From Portunus trituberculatus (Eukaryota > Arthropoda > Malacostraca > Decapoda > Portunidae): 64,000 nt of DNA. Every line of letters starts with the position of its first letter. Within the stretch, counting starts at the first letter, position 1. The notes below the pieces were generated by a model. The model ran no database searches. It was not told where the DNA came from and saw only the letters and a list, made by a program, of their open reading frames with translations. Below are positions 1 through 14,270 of this stretch, one piece after another. The position numbers and the translations under genes are program-made. Where the stretch lies: positions 6,995,141-7,059,140 of the forward strand of contig NC_059289.1 of NCBI RefSeq assembly GCF_017591435.1. The letters run 5' to 3'.

Positions 1-82
1 CACCCAAATATCTCCACCCGGCCGGGGAATTGAACCCCGGTCCTCTGGCTTGTGAAGCCAGCGCTCTAACCACTGAGCTACC

Positions 83-86
<4 letters not shown>
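1..86 (-). mobile_element. tRNA-derived SINE, head region (Val-CAC-like)
   Basis: Read on the minus strand, positions 86-16 fold as a tRNA cloverleaf: a 7-bp acceptor stem (one G-T pair), a box A-like TAGCTCAGTGGTTAGAGC, an anticodon stem CTGGC/GCCAG with loop TTCACAA (anticodon CAC), and a box B GGTTCAATTCC. A related head lies at 56912-56982 joined to a SINE body, so this is a retroposed head rather than a lone tRNA gene. The body would extend left of the window. The 5' end of the head runs straight into (GT)n. Confidence 0.7.
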
Positions 87-159
<73 letters not shown>

Positions 160-191
160 TGAGTGAGTGAGTGAGTGAGTGAGTGAGTGAG
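86..191. repeat. (GT)n then (GAGT)n microsatellite
   Basis: About 70 bp of GT followed by about 35 bp of GAGT. It touches the 5' end of the SINE head. Confidence 0.95.
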
Positions 192-256
192 TGTGTGCTA
201 CAAGCCTCTTCCAGTGAAGTTTTATATATTTCTAATGCTCACCATTTTATGCCCAG

Positions 257-1751
257 GTGTTTCCACTTGGAAGGTGCATATGCTTCCACTCACTACAACA
301 TCCAAAGAGTAAGTCTTGTTTTTCAGTCAATGTTTTGGTAATGTTAGACATGTTTTTTGTAATATTTATTATTTATGACTCACTATGTAATGTGCAGTCC
401 TTTGCTTTTCAATAGAAAAATATATAAGGTTTACAGAAGCTTTCTTTTCTTCAAAAGCCTTAAAGTTAATGTTTCTTTACTACCAGATCAAGGCAGCAGC
501 AGTATGATCAACATGTTAAAGGGCTGCGGCACTTCCACATCTCAAGGCCATTCTGTGAGTCTTCTCCCATTTCTGAAACTTATCATGAAGTCATGAAAGT
601 GCATATTGTGCTCTAAACAATATAGTTTTCAGAATATAGGCTAGGTCTTTTTTGTCTGTGTTTGTTTGTTTTTACACTTCCCTTTTTGCTCTCTCCAGTT
701 GGTGAGATGAAGGTAGTGGAGGTGCCACCTTTTGCAGAATCCATCACTGAGGGAGACATCAGGTGGATCAAGGCGGTGGGTGACAGTGTGCGGGAGGATG
801 AAGCTGTGGCAGAAGTGGAGACTGACAAGGTAGGTGTCTTTGTTCGAATTGTATAACAATAACGACTATTTCCTCTATGGCTTGTACTTCACTGTTAGTC
901 TCTAATGGTTGTTCACTAGACATACCACTATCTTCATTCATTCCTCATACTCTATTTCAAGTGTATTGAAAGTGTAATACTTTAGGATTTGAGTGCTAGG
1001 AAACAGTGCAATAAGATTTCAGTCACATGAAATTAATAGCATTATTTTGGCATATTATTAATTTTAAAACAATGTAAATATTACTCATTTGTCAGTCACA
1101 ATAAAATAATCTTATCTTCAGAGGTTATCAGCCTTAAGAAGTGAAGTGACATAATTTTAAATAGTGTTATGTTACTATTGTCTCAGATATCATAATGGAG
1201 ATAAGATATAAATATTGTCATGCAGCACTAAACATTTTTATGTGTTATAAGTTTACTCTTATCATGTAAAATTTATTGTATTGCAGACTTCCATGCCAGT
1301 GAACTCCCCTTGCTCTGGGGTCATTAAGGAGCTGTTGGTGGAGGATGGAGCCACCGTCACCCCTGGCATGCACATCTGCAAGGTGGAGGCTGGGGCTGTA
1401 GCTGATGCCCCTGCTAAGGAGACTCCTAAGGCTGCTGAGGCTCCAGCCACTCCTCCTCCAGCTGCTGCTGCTGCTCCTGCCCCTACTGCTGCACCTGCAC
1501 CACCAGCTGCCACCCCTGCTGCTCCTGGACCCATGCCAAAAACTGCTCCCCCAGCAACCCCACCACCTTCTGCCCCAATGTCATCTATACCAGTGGCAGC
1601 CATCAAGCATTCCTCCTTCATACATCAGGCTGAAGTGAAGGTCTGTAGGTCTTGCTTGTTGCTGCTTGTATCCCAGTGTTTGCAGCTCATCAAAATTGGT
1701 TGAGATTTACTTTCTGTATACTACAGGATCTTTATCATGTTATTTTATTAG

Positions 1752-1790
<39 letters not shown>

Positions 1791-2686
1791 TTTTTTGTTT
1801 ACAGGTTCTTCCATATTGACCAATTTGCTTTTGGGTTCATATGTTACTATATTTTAAGATATTCCATCGACAATATTTTCTTCAAACCCAGAGCTTACTG
1901 ATGCCCATCTTTGATTTTATCTCCAGTTTATCTTGCTTTTCCTCATGTTAAATGTCTGTCAAAAAAAAAAAAAAAAAAAAAAATTCCAGAGGTAAATAAT
2001 GAGTGACAGATCAGCACTGTGTCTGGTGTCTTCTTTCAAAGTTGGGTTCTGATTGAAGTGTCTCTTACACAGAGCCAAACCTGTATATAGGTTTATGTTG
2101 CCTTTTCAAACCCCTAAAACTAAATGGAATGTTATGAAGCTGTGAAAGTAAAGACATGCCTCACTTTATTACCTAGTTTGTGCCAAGTAAACAAAATTCT
2201 GTCTCAATTGATGTTTTCCTGATTAAGCAAACACTATATACTTTGACAATGAACTTTGATAATGATGAACATTCTAAAAAACCCATCCTTGAGCCACAAC
2301 ATTGCCCTCAACAGGTACCACCAGCAGATTACAGCAAGGAAATCAGCGGGACTCGTACTGAGCAGCGCGTAAAGATGACCAGGATGAGGCAGCGCATTGC
2401 ACAACGGCTGAAGGACGCCCAGAATACCAATGCTATGTTGACCACATTTAATGAGCTGGACATGAGGTGAATTTCCACAGCTTGTCATTGAGTCATGTGC
2501 TGCCTTCAGAAGATTGGTTCAGTAGTGCCTTACATAGTTGTAGGCACTACTTATATGAGTGACTCCCACATGCAGAAGAAGATCGGAGTTGCCAAATGAA
2601 GACACTGCTATGAATGATATGCTTGTCAATTGTCTAACCATTCTATCCAAATTATTTTGTGACATTGTGGCTTGTAAGGAAATTCA

Positions 2687-2782
<96 letters not shown>

Positions 2783-2830
2783 GAAAAGAATTATTGTTAA
2801 TGATGTAACTAATAAAATTGCTTCCTGTAA

Positions 2831-2909
<79 letters not shown>

Positions 2910-3413
2910 CACATGCAATGAACTAGTTTGGATTTGTTTTATAATGCTTCATATCCTATGGATGATATTTATACCTGCTTTAGTGGAAAAGTAATGAATG
3001 GTGTACAAGGCTCATGTCTTATCAAATCTACACTATTTACTTTATTGGGTCTCTGTGGAAGTGATATTGAACTAATGAATTTCTATATCTCAGCAACATT
3101 ATGGAACTGAGGAAGAGCATCGGCGAGCAGTTTGTGAAGAAGCACGGAATTAAGTTGGGCTTTATGTCAGCATTTGTGAAGGCATCAGCGTATGCCTTGA
3201 CGCAGCAGCCAACTGTCAACGCTGTGATAGATGGTGGCGAGATTGTGTACCGTGACTATGTGGATATCTCAGTAGCAGTGGCCACCCCTAAGGTAACACT
3301 AGTGGGCTGTAATTACATAGAAGGCTTCTAAAGGCTTCTAAGACTATTTTATGTGCTTATGAAGATGTAGCCATGTATAATTTTGTAAAGTATTTACTTA
3401 TTTCATTATTTGA

Positions 3414-3507
<94 letters not shown>

Positions 3508-3990
3508 TTGTAACAACTTAACATTGTCTTAACAACTGAAGTCTGCCTATGATAAAACTTAGCATTATTACATGTAAACCAAACCTTTTATCTTTGTGTT
3601 TTGCTACATGAAGACTAAATATCTTTCATGTGTGGCGGTGCAGGGGCTGGTGGTGCCGGTGATCCGCAGTGTGGAGGCCATGAACTACCTGGATGTGGAG
3701 AAGACCATCATTGATCTGGGAGAGAAGGCCCGCACCGGCTCACTGGCTGTGGAGGACATGGACGGCGGCACCTTCACCATTAGCAACGGTGGGGTGTTTG
3801 GCTCCCTCTTTGGCACTCCCATCATCAATCCTCCACAGTCTGCCATCCTTGGCATGCATGGAATATTTGACCGTCCTGTGGCAAGGAATGGGCAGGTCAG
3901 TAAAGTGGGATGTTGTGATAAAAAACTACCTATATTTCAGATATTTAAGTATCCATTTTCAGATATTGTCATTAAAAGTATGTGAGTATA

Positions 3991-4024
<34 letters not shown>

Positions 4025-4245
4025 ATGTGAGTTGGAGCAGGTTTAGCTATGAATAATATAGCCACAATTTTTATGTTTAAGAAATTCAAGAAATGGTGAT
4101 TGTTTTGCAGATTGTCATCAGACCCATGATGTACATTGCCCTCACCTATGACCACAGACTCATTGATGGCAGGGAGGCTGTCACTTTCTTGCGCAAGGTC
4201 AAGCAGGCAGTTGAGGACCCGAGGATTATGCTTTGTGGACTTTAA
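257..4245 (+). CDS. DLST: DLST: dihydrolipoyllysine-residue succinyltransferase, E2 of 2-oxoglutarate dehydrogenase (5' partial, 8 exons)
   Basis: Mitochondrial E2 core that transfers succinyl groups from the lipoyl arm to CoA in the citric acid cycle. Exons inferred from AG/GT borders and unbroken phase: 257-308, 487-554, 699-829, 1287-1640, 2315-2466, 3094-3292, 3644-3895, 4111-4245. Exons 1-2 encode a basic, Arg/His-rich presequence end. Exon 3 starts the lipoyl domain (KVVEVPPFAES) and ends on the lipoyl lysine of ETDK (codon 827-829), with TSMPVNSP opening exon 4. Exon 4 then holds an Ala/Pro-rich linker. There is no E3-binding domain, as is usual in animal DLST. The catalytic domain starts near RMRQRIAQRLK and ends with the DHRLIDGRE motif (His codon 4153-4155, Asp 4165-4167). 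Stop TAA is 4243-4245. The entry phase of exon 1 requires an upstream exon outside the window. The exon 4 donor is ambiguous (GT at 1641 or 1635, both in phase, differing by Val-Lys). ATTAAA at 4704-4709 is a possible polyadenylation signal. Confidence 0.95.
1754..1982. repeat. poly-T and poly-A tracts in a DLST intron
   Basis: A long T run at about 1754-1789 and an A run at about 1962-1982 within the intron between exons 4 and 5. No element body is recognised between them. Confidence 0.8.
2692..2905. repeat. (CT)n and (AT)n microsatellites in a DLST intron
   Basis: CT at about 2692-2779 and AT at about 2833-2905, separated by about 50 bp of unique sequence. Confidence 0.95.
3416..3504. repeat. 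(CT)n microsatellite in a DLST intron
   Basis: About 88 bp of pure CT between exons 6 and 7. Confidence 0.95.
3991..4021. repeat. (GT)n microsatellite in the last DLST intron
   Basis: About 30 bp of GT, 90 bp before the final exon. Confidence 0.9.
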
Positions 4246-4957
4246 TTTAGTACATTATATCTTCAGTAAAGGTGAACAAATTAACATGGTTACCCAGCAA
4301 ACTTTGACATGAAATTTTTTCCTACATGATTTTAAAGTCAAAGAAAACAACATATTACTGATGATTATGGCTTACTTTTCTTGTTATACTACTTTCAATA
4401 CTTTAGCACAATATTGATGTTTTACATTGTTATGATATCATTGAGCTGAACAGTGTTTGTTTTGATTGAACTTACAAATTGATAATTTTAGTAGAAAATC
4501 ATAAACATTTTTAGGATATTTGTTGCAGAGTTTTTAGAGACAGGCTAAGGTCCCTTGTTTGTAGAACTTATTGTACATCTTGTACATACTTGTAATATAT
4601 GCCTGTATATCTTAATTGTTGTGAGTAGTTCATGGAACACAACTTTTATTTTCCTATTGCAGTGTTTTATTTATTTATTTTAAGTTTTTGCCAGTTCTTC
4701 AAAATTAAAGTTGCAAAATTGCTCGATATCAATCATGCAAATTCTTATGCGTAAGGCTGGTTCAACATTAAATCAGTGGGCTAAAGAATACAATTTTTTA
4801 AAATTTATTTATTCATTTTTTTTTTTTTTTTTTTTTTTCCATATTTTGTTTAGTGAATGACAGAATCAGTCACCATGCAGTGATTCAACAAGCCAGCAGA
4901 TGACTTGGCTGAGGCTGTGCTCATGAGCCTTGCAGTGGAATATATCCACTTATTGTA

Positions 4958-5027
<70 letters not shown>

Positions 5028-5188
5028 AGATTGGTGTAAGTACAGTACTATATTTTCTCTTTGTAGCAATACAAACACAGGTGGTGGTCCCAAGTACTCC
5101 ACACTGTACCTTTCTGTTAGCTTTTACAATGCACAGGGAATACATTGGCAGTATTCTTTTATCCTGCCCTCAGAGTGTGGCAGAGCCA

Positions 5189-5255
<67 letters not shown>

Positions 5256-6880
5256 AATGATGGTAGGATGTAAATTACTGCATTAGCTGGAAGATTTATG
5301 CAATTTGATTATATTCAGTGAAGTAAACTTGGCTGTAACTTAAACAATATATGTGCTATACTGTGAAAAGTTATGCTTATGAGTTCAAGTATTACTATGA
5401 ATCCCTGTACTGCACTATCTATATGTGTAAACCTTTAAGGTGAGTAACAGCATCCCTTGCCTTAATGTTGGCATCAAAATGTCAATCCCCTGTATTTTAC
5501 AACAAGCAGGGAGAATAGTGGCAGTATTATGTAAAACCAGGCCATGGCTTTTACTAAAGGAAAATGTTGTCCCTTGGCTGATATAATGGAAAGAAAGCCT
5601 TTTGAACTGAAAACAGTAATCACGCTTTTGCTCTACTATCCCAACAATCTCCGTAATGTTTGGGTGACGGTGAGTCACACCTGTGATGCCTGCATGATGA
5701 AACCTCTCACTTTCTGTCTGCATATTATGTGGTAATGACAAGGGCTTTTCATAAGAGAGAATTGTTTGCAGCTTCATCCACTGGATGTAATTTAAGAAAG
5801 GCTTCAGGCTTTCTATGGTTACACAATGATTTTGTTGATAGTATTTTATATTGCATATGTGCCCAATTGTTACCATTTTTATTTACAACAAATAAGAATG
5901 AATTTGGAGAGAAAAAATATAAAATAGAATTATTTTGTGGTTGGAAAAACTTTCTTAGTTTTGTATCAGTTTTTAGGTGAATAGGGCATTGGAAATCAGA
6001 AGCAGCAGCTGATTATGTCTTGAAAAGTTATGTAACTATACTAGTATCTTAACTAACCAAGCTTATAATAAGATTTTGCCGGGGATAGTGAGGAAATGTG
6101 GCCATCACCATTATTTTGAAAGGCTTCTTACCTGCTAGTGAAGGTCATGGTCACCTGATAGTCACTCACCAGGCTCCACACCTTTCAGCTGCTTTTCTGC
6201 ACTTGCATAGATGACAGATCCTTTCCAAATTTTTGTGTCATTTTACCCATGTCCAAATTCATTCTTTCACTCATCACTCATCTAACTCCTGAACCAATCC
6301 TCAGTTCACTGTGATCCCATTTATTCATGATTAACGAAAACTCGGTATTAACAAAAGCATCACATATCATTGATGAAGACATTGATCAATAAAAAAAATA
6401 GCCCAAGTCCATCACATTATTTTCTAAGAATTAAAAAAAACTACACAACCTAAGAATATCTATTGTTCTACTTGCAGCAAAGCATGCCTATTAGAATCCC
6501 AAAAATCATGCAGTATGATACAGTGAAAGGATCCACATTATCACTACCTGAGTACAGTTCCTGGTGTGTCTGGTGATGTGATATGAGTTTAATTCAAGGC
6601 CTCTCTTTTGAGGCAAAACTAGTTGTTCTTGGAGAGAGGGAAGCCAAGGAGCAGACTCAGGCACTTGCTTTGGAACATAATGCACGACTTTTGTTTAGCA
6701 CACCAGAATTTAATCAGAAAGGCTGCACATGTGAGTATATTTTGATAAAACTTGTGTGAAAACATTGCACAAAGCATCACTAATACCTCTTACCTTTAGA
6801 TAATAAAGTTAAGTTGTAAAGAACACTTTATTAACCTCTTGATTTGTTGGTCTCATATTGCTGCAAATCTGTTGAGTATA

Positions 6881-6881
<1 letters not shown>
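4246..6881. other. DLST 3' UTR and AT-rich intergenic DNA, no gene seen
   Basis: Contains (TA)n at about 4960-5026 and (CT)n at about 5192-5253. Between 5254 and 6881 the sequence is AT-rich and looks unique. A 153-codon open frame on the minus strand (5876-5415) has no recognisable domain and no splice or codon support, so it is not called. Confidence 0.6.

Positions 6882-6962
<81 letters not shown>
6882..6962. repeat. (TA)n microsatellite
   Basis: About 80 bp of TA; it cuts off the Penelope-like fragment that follows. Confidence 0.95.
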
Positions 6963-6964
<2 letters not shown>

Positions 6965-7080
6965 CAGGATGCCATTGTTACCCCGTAGCTCCTCGAGAGC
7001 CTTCAAGTATCTTCTCGGTAGTGTCGGTGTGTTTCTCCCAGCTGCCAGTGAACAGTATATCACCACGCCCTGCTCGAAGC
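6963..7080 (-). mobile_element. Penelope-like element fragment, upstream of RT
   Basis: The minus-strand translation includes TLPRRYLKALEELRGNNGIL. This resembles the segment just before the 'ADKGG' block at the start of Penelope-like reverse transcriptases. It appears to continue the minus-strand Penelope arm at 8238-8590; the LINE-A copy at 7081-8237 lies between. Identification is from motif resemblance only. Confidence 0.55.
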
Positions 7081-8202
7081 CACTTTCGGTGTCGCTGTCC
7101 TTTCCTTTCCGACCGCTCTATTGCTTCTGTGGTAGACGGCTACTGTTCTTCTCCTAAACCTATTAATAGTGGTGTTCCTCAGGGTTCTGTCCTGTCACCC
7201 ACTCTCTTTCTATTATTCATTAATGACCTTCTTAATCAAACTTCTTGCCCTATCCACTTCTACGCGTATGATACCACCCTACATCTTTCCACGTTCTTTC
7301 AGAGACGTCCAACCCTTCAGGAAATCAACAGATCACGCGGGGACGCCACGGAACGCCTGACTTCCGATCTTTCTAAGATTTCCGATTGGGGCAGGGAAAA
7401 TCTAGTAGTTTTCAATGCCTCAAAAAACTCAATTCCTCCATCTATCAACTCGACAACCTTCCAGACAACTATCCCCTCTTCTTCAATGACACTCAACTGT
7501 CTCCCTCTTCCACAATGAATATCCTCGGTCTGTCCTTTGCTCATAATCTTAACTGGAAACTTCACATCTCATCTCTTACTAAAACAGCTTATATGAAATT
7601 AGGTGTTCTGAGGCGTCTCCGACAGTTTTTTTTCTCGCCCCCTCCAACTGCTTACTCTGTATAAGGGCCTTATCCGTCTCTGTATGGAGTACTCTTCGCA
7701 TGTTTTAGGGGGTTCCAGTCACACAGCTTTGCTTGATAGGGTGGAATCGAAAGCTCTTCGTCTCATCAACTCCCCTCCTCTGACTAACTGTCTTCAGTCT
7801 CTTTCTCACCGCCGAAATGTTGCATCCCTTTCTATATTTTATCGCTATTTTCATGGTAACTGTTCTATTGATCTTGCTAACTGCATGCCTCCCCTCCTCC
7901 TGCGGCCACGCTGCACAAGGCTTTCTTCTTCCTCTCATCCCTATTCTGTCCAAGAGTTAACCAGTACGCTCAATCATTCATCCCTTTCACTGGTAAACTC
8001 TGGAACTCCCTCCCTACATCTGTATTTCCGAATTCCTACAACTTGTCTTCTTTCAAGAAGGAGGTATCGAGGCATTTGCTCCCCTAATTCTGGCTGACGG
8101 TTTTGGCACTTTTTGTACTCTTTGGAGAGCCAGCGCTCAAGTGGGCCTTTTTCTAACTTTCTTTTTTTTTTGCCCTTGGCTGGCCCTCTTCCCTACGTAA
8201 AA

Positions 8203-8236
<34 letters not shown>

Positions 8237-8237
8237 T
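7081..8237 (+). mobile_element. LINE-A (jockey-like non-LTR retrotransposon), 5'-truncated copy
   Basis: Encodes the C-terminal half of a reverse transcriptase. SGVPQGSVLSPTLFLLFIND lies near 7169-7230. The catalytic box reads YAYDTTLH instead of YADDTTLH, so this copy has lost one catalytic Asp. A thumb/C-terminal region (GLSFAHNLNWKLHISSL; LDRVESKALRLINSPP) and a 'GKLWNSLP'-like end follow. Frames shift several times (for example near 7430 and 7650). The 3' UTR ends in (AAAT)n at about 8199-8237, a typical LINE tail. It is inserted in the Penelope-like element. The clade within the jockey/I/CR1 group is uncertain. Confidence 0.85.
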
Positions 8238-8590
8238 TTAAAACGTAATCTAGCGGTTCCTTCCTGTTCACACCAGTGTTGAGATTTAGGCCCATTGATA
8301 GTGCCTCTTCTTGCACGGCTGACAGAGTGTACGAGGAGAGGTTCTTGATTATTTCTGGACGTACGGCTTTCCTTCACTTGTTGATGGTATAGAGTTCTTC
8401 CAGTTTTCTTCGTAACTTTCTGTTTTTGTTGTCTGCCCTCTTCCTCCAGCCTTTGGGAGAGGACAGGAGGGAGGCGAATATGTCTAAGGCTGTCTCTAAC
8501 GATAGATGCTCCGTTTAGTAGATTTTCGCGTGCTTCCTTGAGGTATTCCCTTACGGTGGAGCTGAAGGGTTTCTCATCTAGGTGGAGCAG
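8238..8590 (-). mobile_element. Penelope-like element, inverted arm
   Basis: On the minus strand this encodes a block with EYLKEARENLLNGAS-like sequence, then a basic coiled segment, NLSSYTLSAVQEEALSMGLN, and a 'TGVN' motif, like the N-terminal part of Penelope-like ORFs. About 260 bp (8325-8586) are nearly the reverse complement of 8697-8957, giving a large inverted repeat with a spacer of about 110 bp. The arm continues at 7080-6963 beyond the LINE-A insertion. Confidence 0.6.
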
Positions 8591-8599
8591 TGGAGTGCA

Positions 8600-8957
8600 A
8601 GTGCAGGCTTTGGGGCAGACTAGTAAGCATCAAGAACAGGGCCCGTTTCCTACTCGACTGCTTGGAGGAACACGTGCTGCCAAAATCTGCCCCTCGACAC
8701 TCATCTAGACGAGAAACGCTTCAGCTCCACCGCAAGGGAATACCTCAAGGAAGCACGCGAAAATCTACTAAACGGAGCATCTATCGTTAGAGACAGCTTT
8801 AGACATATTCGCCTCCCTCCTGTCCTCTTCTAAAGGCTGGAGGAAGAGGATAGACAACAAAAAAAAGGAAAGTTACGAAGAAAACTGGAAGAACTCTGTA
8901 CCATCAGCAAGTGGAGGAAAGCCGTACGTCCAGAAATAATCAAGAACCTCTCCTCAT
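8600..8957 (+). mobile_element. Penelope-like element, direct arm (ORF N-terminus)
   Basis: The + translation gives RARFLLDCLEEHVLPKSAP, then (in shifted frames) the same STAREYLKEARENLL and RRKLEELCTISKWRKAVRPE blocks as the minus arm. It stops at NLSSYT, where an (AAC)n/(AAT)n repeat begins. The basic RKLEEL..SKW..RPE..KNLSS pattern is typical of Penelope-like ORF N-termini. At least one frameshift is present. Confidence 0.6.
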
Positions 8958-10389
<1,432 letters not shown>

Positions 10390-12950
10390 GTATTTTTTTT
10401 TTTTTTATGTAAGAGAGAACTGCCAAGGGCAAAAAAAAAAAAACTATTAGAAAAAAGTCTACTAGAATTACAATCTCCATAAAAGATTAGAAAGAGTTAG
10501 TCAAAAGAGTGGGACAAATGTCTTGAAACATCCCTCTTACAAGTCATAGGAAGATGGAAATACAGAAGCAGGTAGGGAGTTCTAGAGTTTACCAGTGAAA
10601 GGTATGAATGATTGAGAATATATATTGGTTAACTCTTGTATTAGATGGTTGGACAGATTAGAGATGAGAGGAAGAAAAATGCCTTGTATAGTGAGGCTGC
10701 AGGAGGAGAGGAGGCATGTAGATCAGTAGAACAGTTAGCATGAAAATAACAATAAAAGATAGAAAGAGGTGCAACTTTTTGGTGGTGAGAAAGAGGCTGA
10801 AGACAGTCAGTCAAAGGAGGGGAGTTGATAACACAAAAAAAACTTTTGATTCCACCCTATCCAATAAAGCTGTATGAGTGGAACTCCCTCCCAAACATGT
10901 GAAGAATACGCCATACAAGGACAGATAAGGTCTTTGTACAGAGTTACCAGTTGGAGGGGCGAGAAAATCTGGCGGAGACGCTGCAGAACGCCTAACTTCA
11001 TAGAAGCTGTTTTAGCAAGAGATGAGATGTGAAGTTTTCAGTTAAGATTATGAGTAAAGGACAGACTGATGATATCTAGTGTGGAAGAGGAAGACAGTTG
11101 AGTGTCATTGAAGAAGAGGGGATAGTTGTCTGGAAGATTGTGTCAAGTTGATAGATGGAGAAATTGAGTTTTTGATGTATTGAAAACTACTAAGTTTTCT
11201 CTGCCCATATCAGAAATCTTAGAGAGATCAAAAGTCAGGCATTCTGTGGTGTCCCTGCATGATCTGTTGACTTCCTGAAGGGTTGGTCGTTTCTGAATGG
11301 ATATGGAAAGATGTAGGGTGGTATCATCAGTGTAGGAATGGATAAAGCAAGAAATTTGGTTGAGAAGGTTGTTAATGAATAATAGAAAGAGAGTGGGTGA
11401 AAGGACAGAACCCTGAGGAACACCACTGTTAATAGATTTAGGAAAAGAACAGTGGGCATCTACCACAGCTGCAACAGAACTATCAGAAAGGAAACTTGAG
11501 ATAAAGTTGCAAAGAGAAGGATAGAAACTGTAGGAGGGCAGTTTTGAAATCAAAGCTTTGTGCTATATTCTATTAAAATCTTTTGATGTGTCTAAAGGTG
11601 GCCATACACGTTCCAAAACTTTGATACAAAATTTTGATGCATAATTGCCCACACACGTTTAGGGGTTTTTCCCATCAAAATTTAGTATAGTCAAAATCTT
11701 CGACATGGATGCATCAGTGGCCATAGCACTAGTGTTCGCATTGGACTCTGATAAACCTCCTGGTAAACGTCGGAAATGGTCAAAAGACTGGTTTTTAAAA
11801 CGGGAAACCTACGGACACGTCAACCTCCTCCAAGAATTACGGGTTAATGAACCAGGGGACTTCCGTAACTTCATTCGAATGGATGCGCCATTATTTATTT
11901 TTTTCTTCAGATCTTCTACTGTGCCGGAAGTAAAATGCTCACGATATTTCTGCAGTAGAATGTCATAGGCCTCAGCTTTCTTAGCACGACTTAATTCTCC
12001 ACAAGGCTGGCAAGGTCCGATACACTCCTAAAACTTCAATCAAAAATTTCTTTTCAGCCTCCCTCTTTGCAGACATGGCGATCCTGTCTCCTCGTCAGTC
12101 ACCTGCGAACTAAACAGTTTGATCAAATTTTTGACAGGAGCCCACACACTCATCAAAAATTTGACGACTCGTCAAAAAATATCAAACGGATTTGATCAAT
12201 CAAAATTTTGCTTCAAATCTTTTTTTGACATCAAAACGTCCTACACACACTCAAATTTTCCATCAAAATATTGATGCAAAATTTTGACGCTTTTTTTGAA
12301 CGTGTATGGGTCCCTTAACACGACAACAAAAGTTTCACTGAAAGTTCATAAAGAGGATGACCAGGACTCAGTAAGGAAAGCTAGAAGATCGCCAGTAGAG
12401 TGATCTTGACGGAATCCATACTGGCCATCAGATAGAAGATTGTGAAGTGACAAATGTTTAAGGATCTTCCTATTCTGGATAGATTCAAAAACTTCAGACA
12501 AGCAAGAGGTTAAAGCTATAGGGCAGTAGTTTGAGGGATTAGGACAGTCACCCTTTTAGTAACAGGTTGAATGTAGGCAAAGAAGCAAGAAGGAAAGGTA
12601 GAAGTCAACAGGCATAGTTGAAAGAGTTTGGCCAGACAAGGTGCAAACACAGAAGCACAGTTTTTGAGAACAATAGGAGGTACTCCATCAGGACCAAAAG
12701 AATTATAGTCAGAGGAGTTAAGGGAGAGATAGACAACACAGATAAATTTAGTTAGAGAGTGACTATTGAGTTGAAGCAAGATGGTGGAAAACTTGAAAGA
12801 TTCAAGAGTGTGGGTATGAAAATAACTTCAGTCCTTGCGCACATAGACGTAACATCCAGCTTTGGAGTGAAAATGAGAATAGAGAAAGTAGGAAGGAACA
12901 GAGAAGGGGCTACTGTCAGTTGCCTCAGACAACTGTATTTTGGTGATGGT
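10390..12950 (-). mobile_element. LINE-A, minus-strand copy split by a Harbinger-like element
   Basis: Read on the minus strand from about 12950: endonuclease-domain remnant (TEVIFIP, then LNSSDYN), an internal deletion joining directly to the RT segment FGPDGVPPIVLKNCAS, then SGVPQGSVLSPTLFLLFINN and the catalytic box YTDDTTLH (11553-11143), the C-terminal region, and a 3' UTR with poly-T/A at about 10390-10445. The RT has frameshifts. An unrelated 720-bp element interrupts it at 11596-12315. The empty LINE sequence at 61015-61050 confirms both flanks. Confidence 0.85.
11596..12315 (+). mobile_element. PIF/Harbinger-type DNA transposon, internally deleted
   Basis: Bounded by inverted repeats AGGTGGCCATACACGTTC (left) and AGGGACCCATACACGTTC (right, reverse complement), and by a perfect TAA duplication (11593-11595 and 12316-12318). 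A 3-bp TAA/TTA duplication is typical of PIF/Harbinger. It contains a short + frame (11705-11968) with KRRKWSKDWFLKRETYGH and DFRNFIRMD, matching the N-terminal region before the DDE domain of Harbinger transposases. After RMD the frame degenerates and there is no DDE core, so the copy is non-autonomous. The interior near both ends is rich in AAATTTTGATG-type motifs. Confidence 0.85.
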
Positions 12951-14262
<1,312 letters not shown>

Positions 14263-14270
14263 GGTTAAGA

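Noticed and set aside
16..86. Functional tRNA-Val gene
   Set aside because: The cloverleaf is good, but a related head occurs joined to a SINE body at 56912-56982, and it is embedded in repeats; a genuine tRNA gene here cannot be fully excluded.
1262..1621. 119-codon Ala/Gly-rich frame on the minus strand
   Set aside because: Antisense shadow of the Ala/Pro linker in DLST exon 4.
5415..5876. 153-codon minus-strand frame between DLST and the Penelope fragment
   Set aside because: AT-rich, no recognisable domain, no splice or codon-use support.
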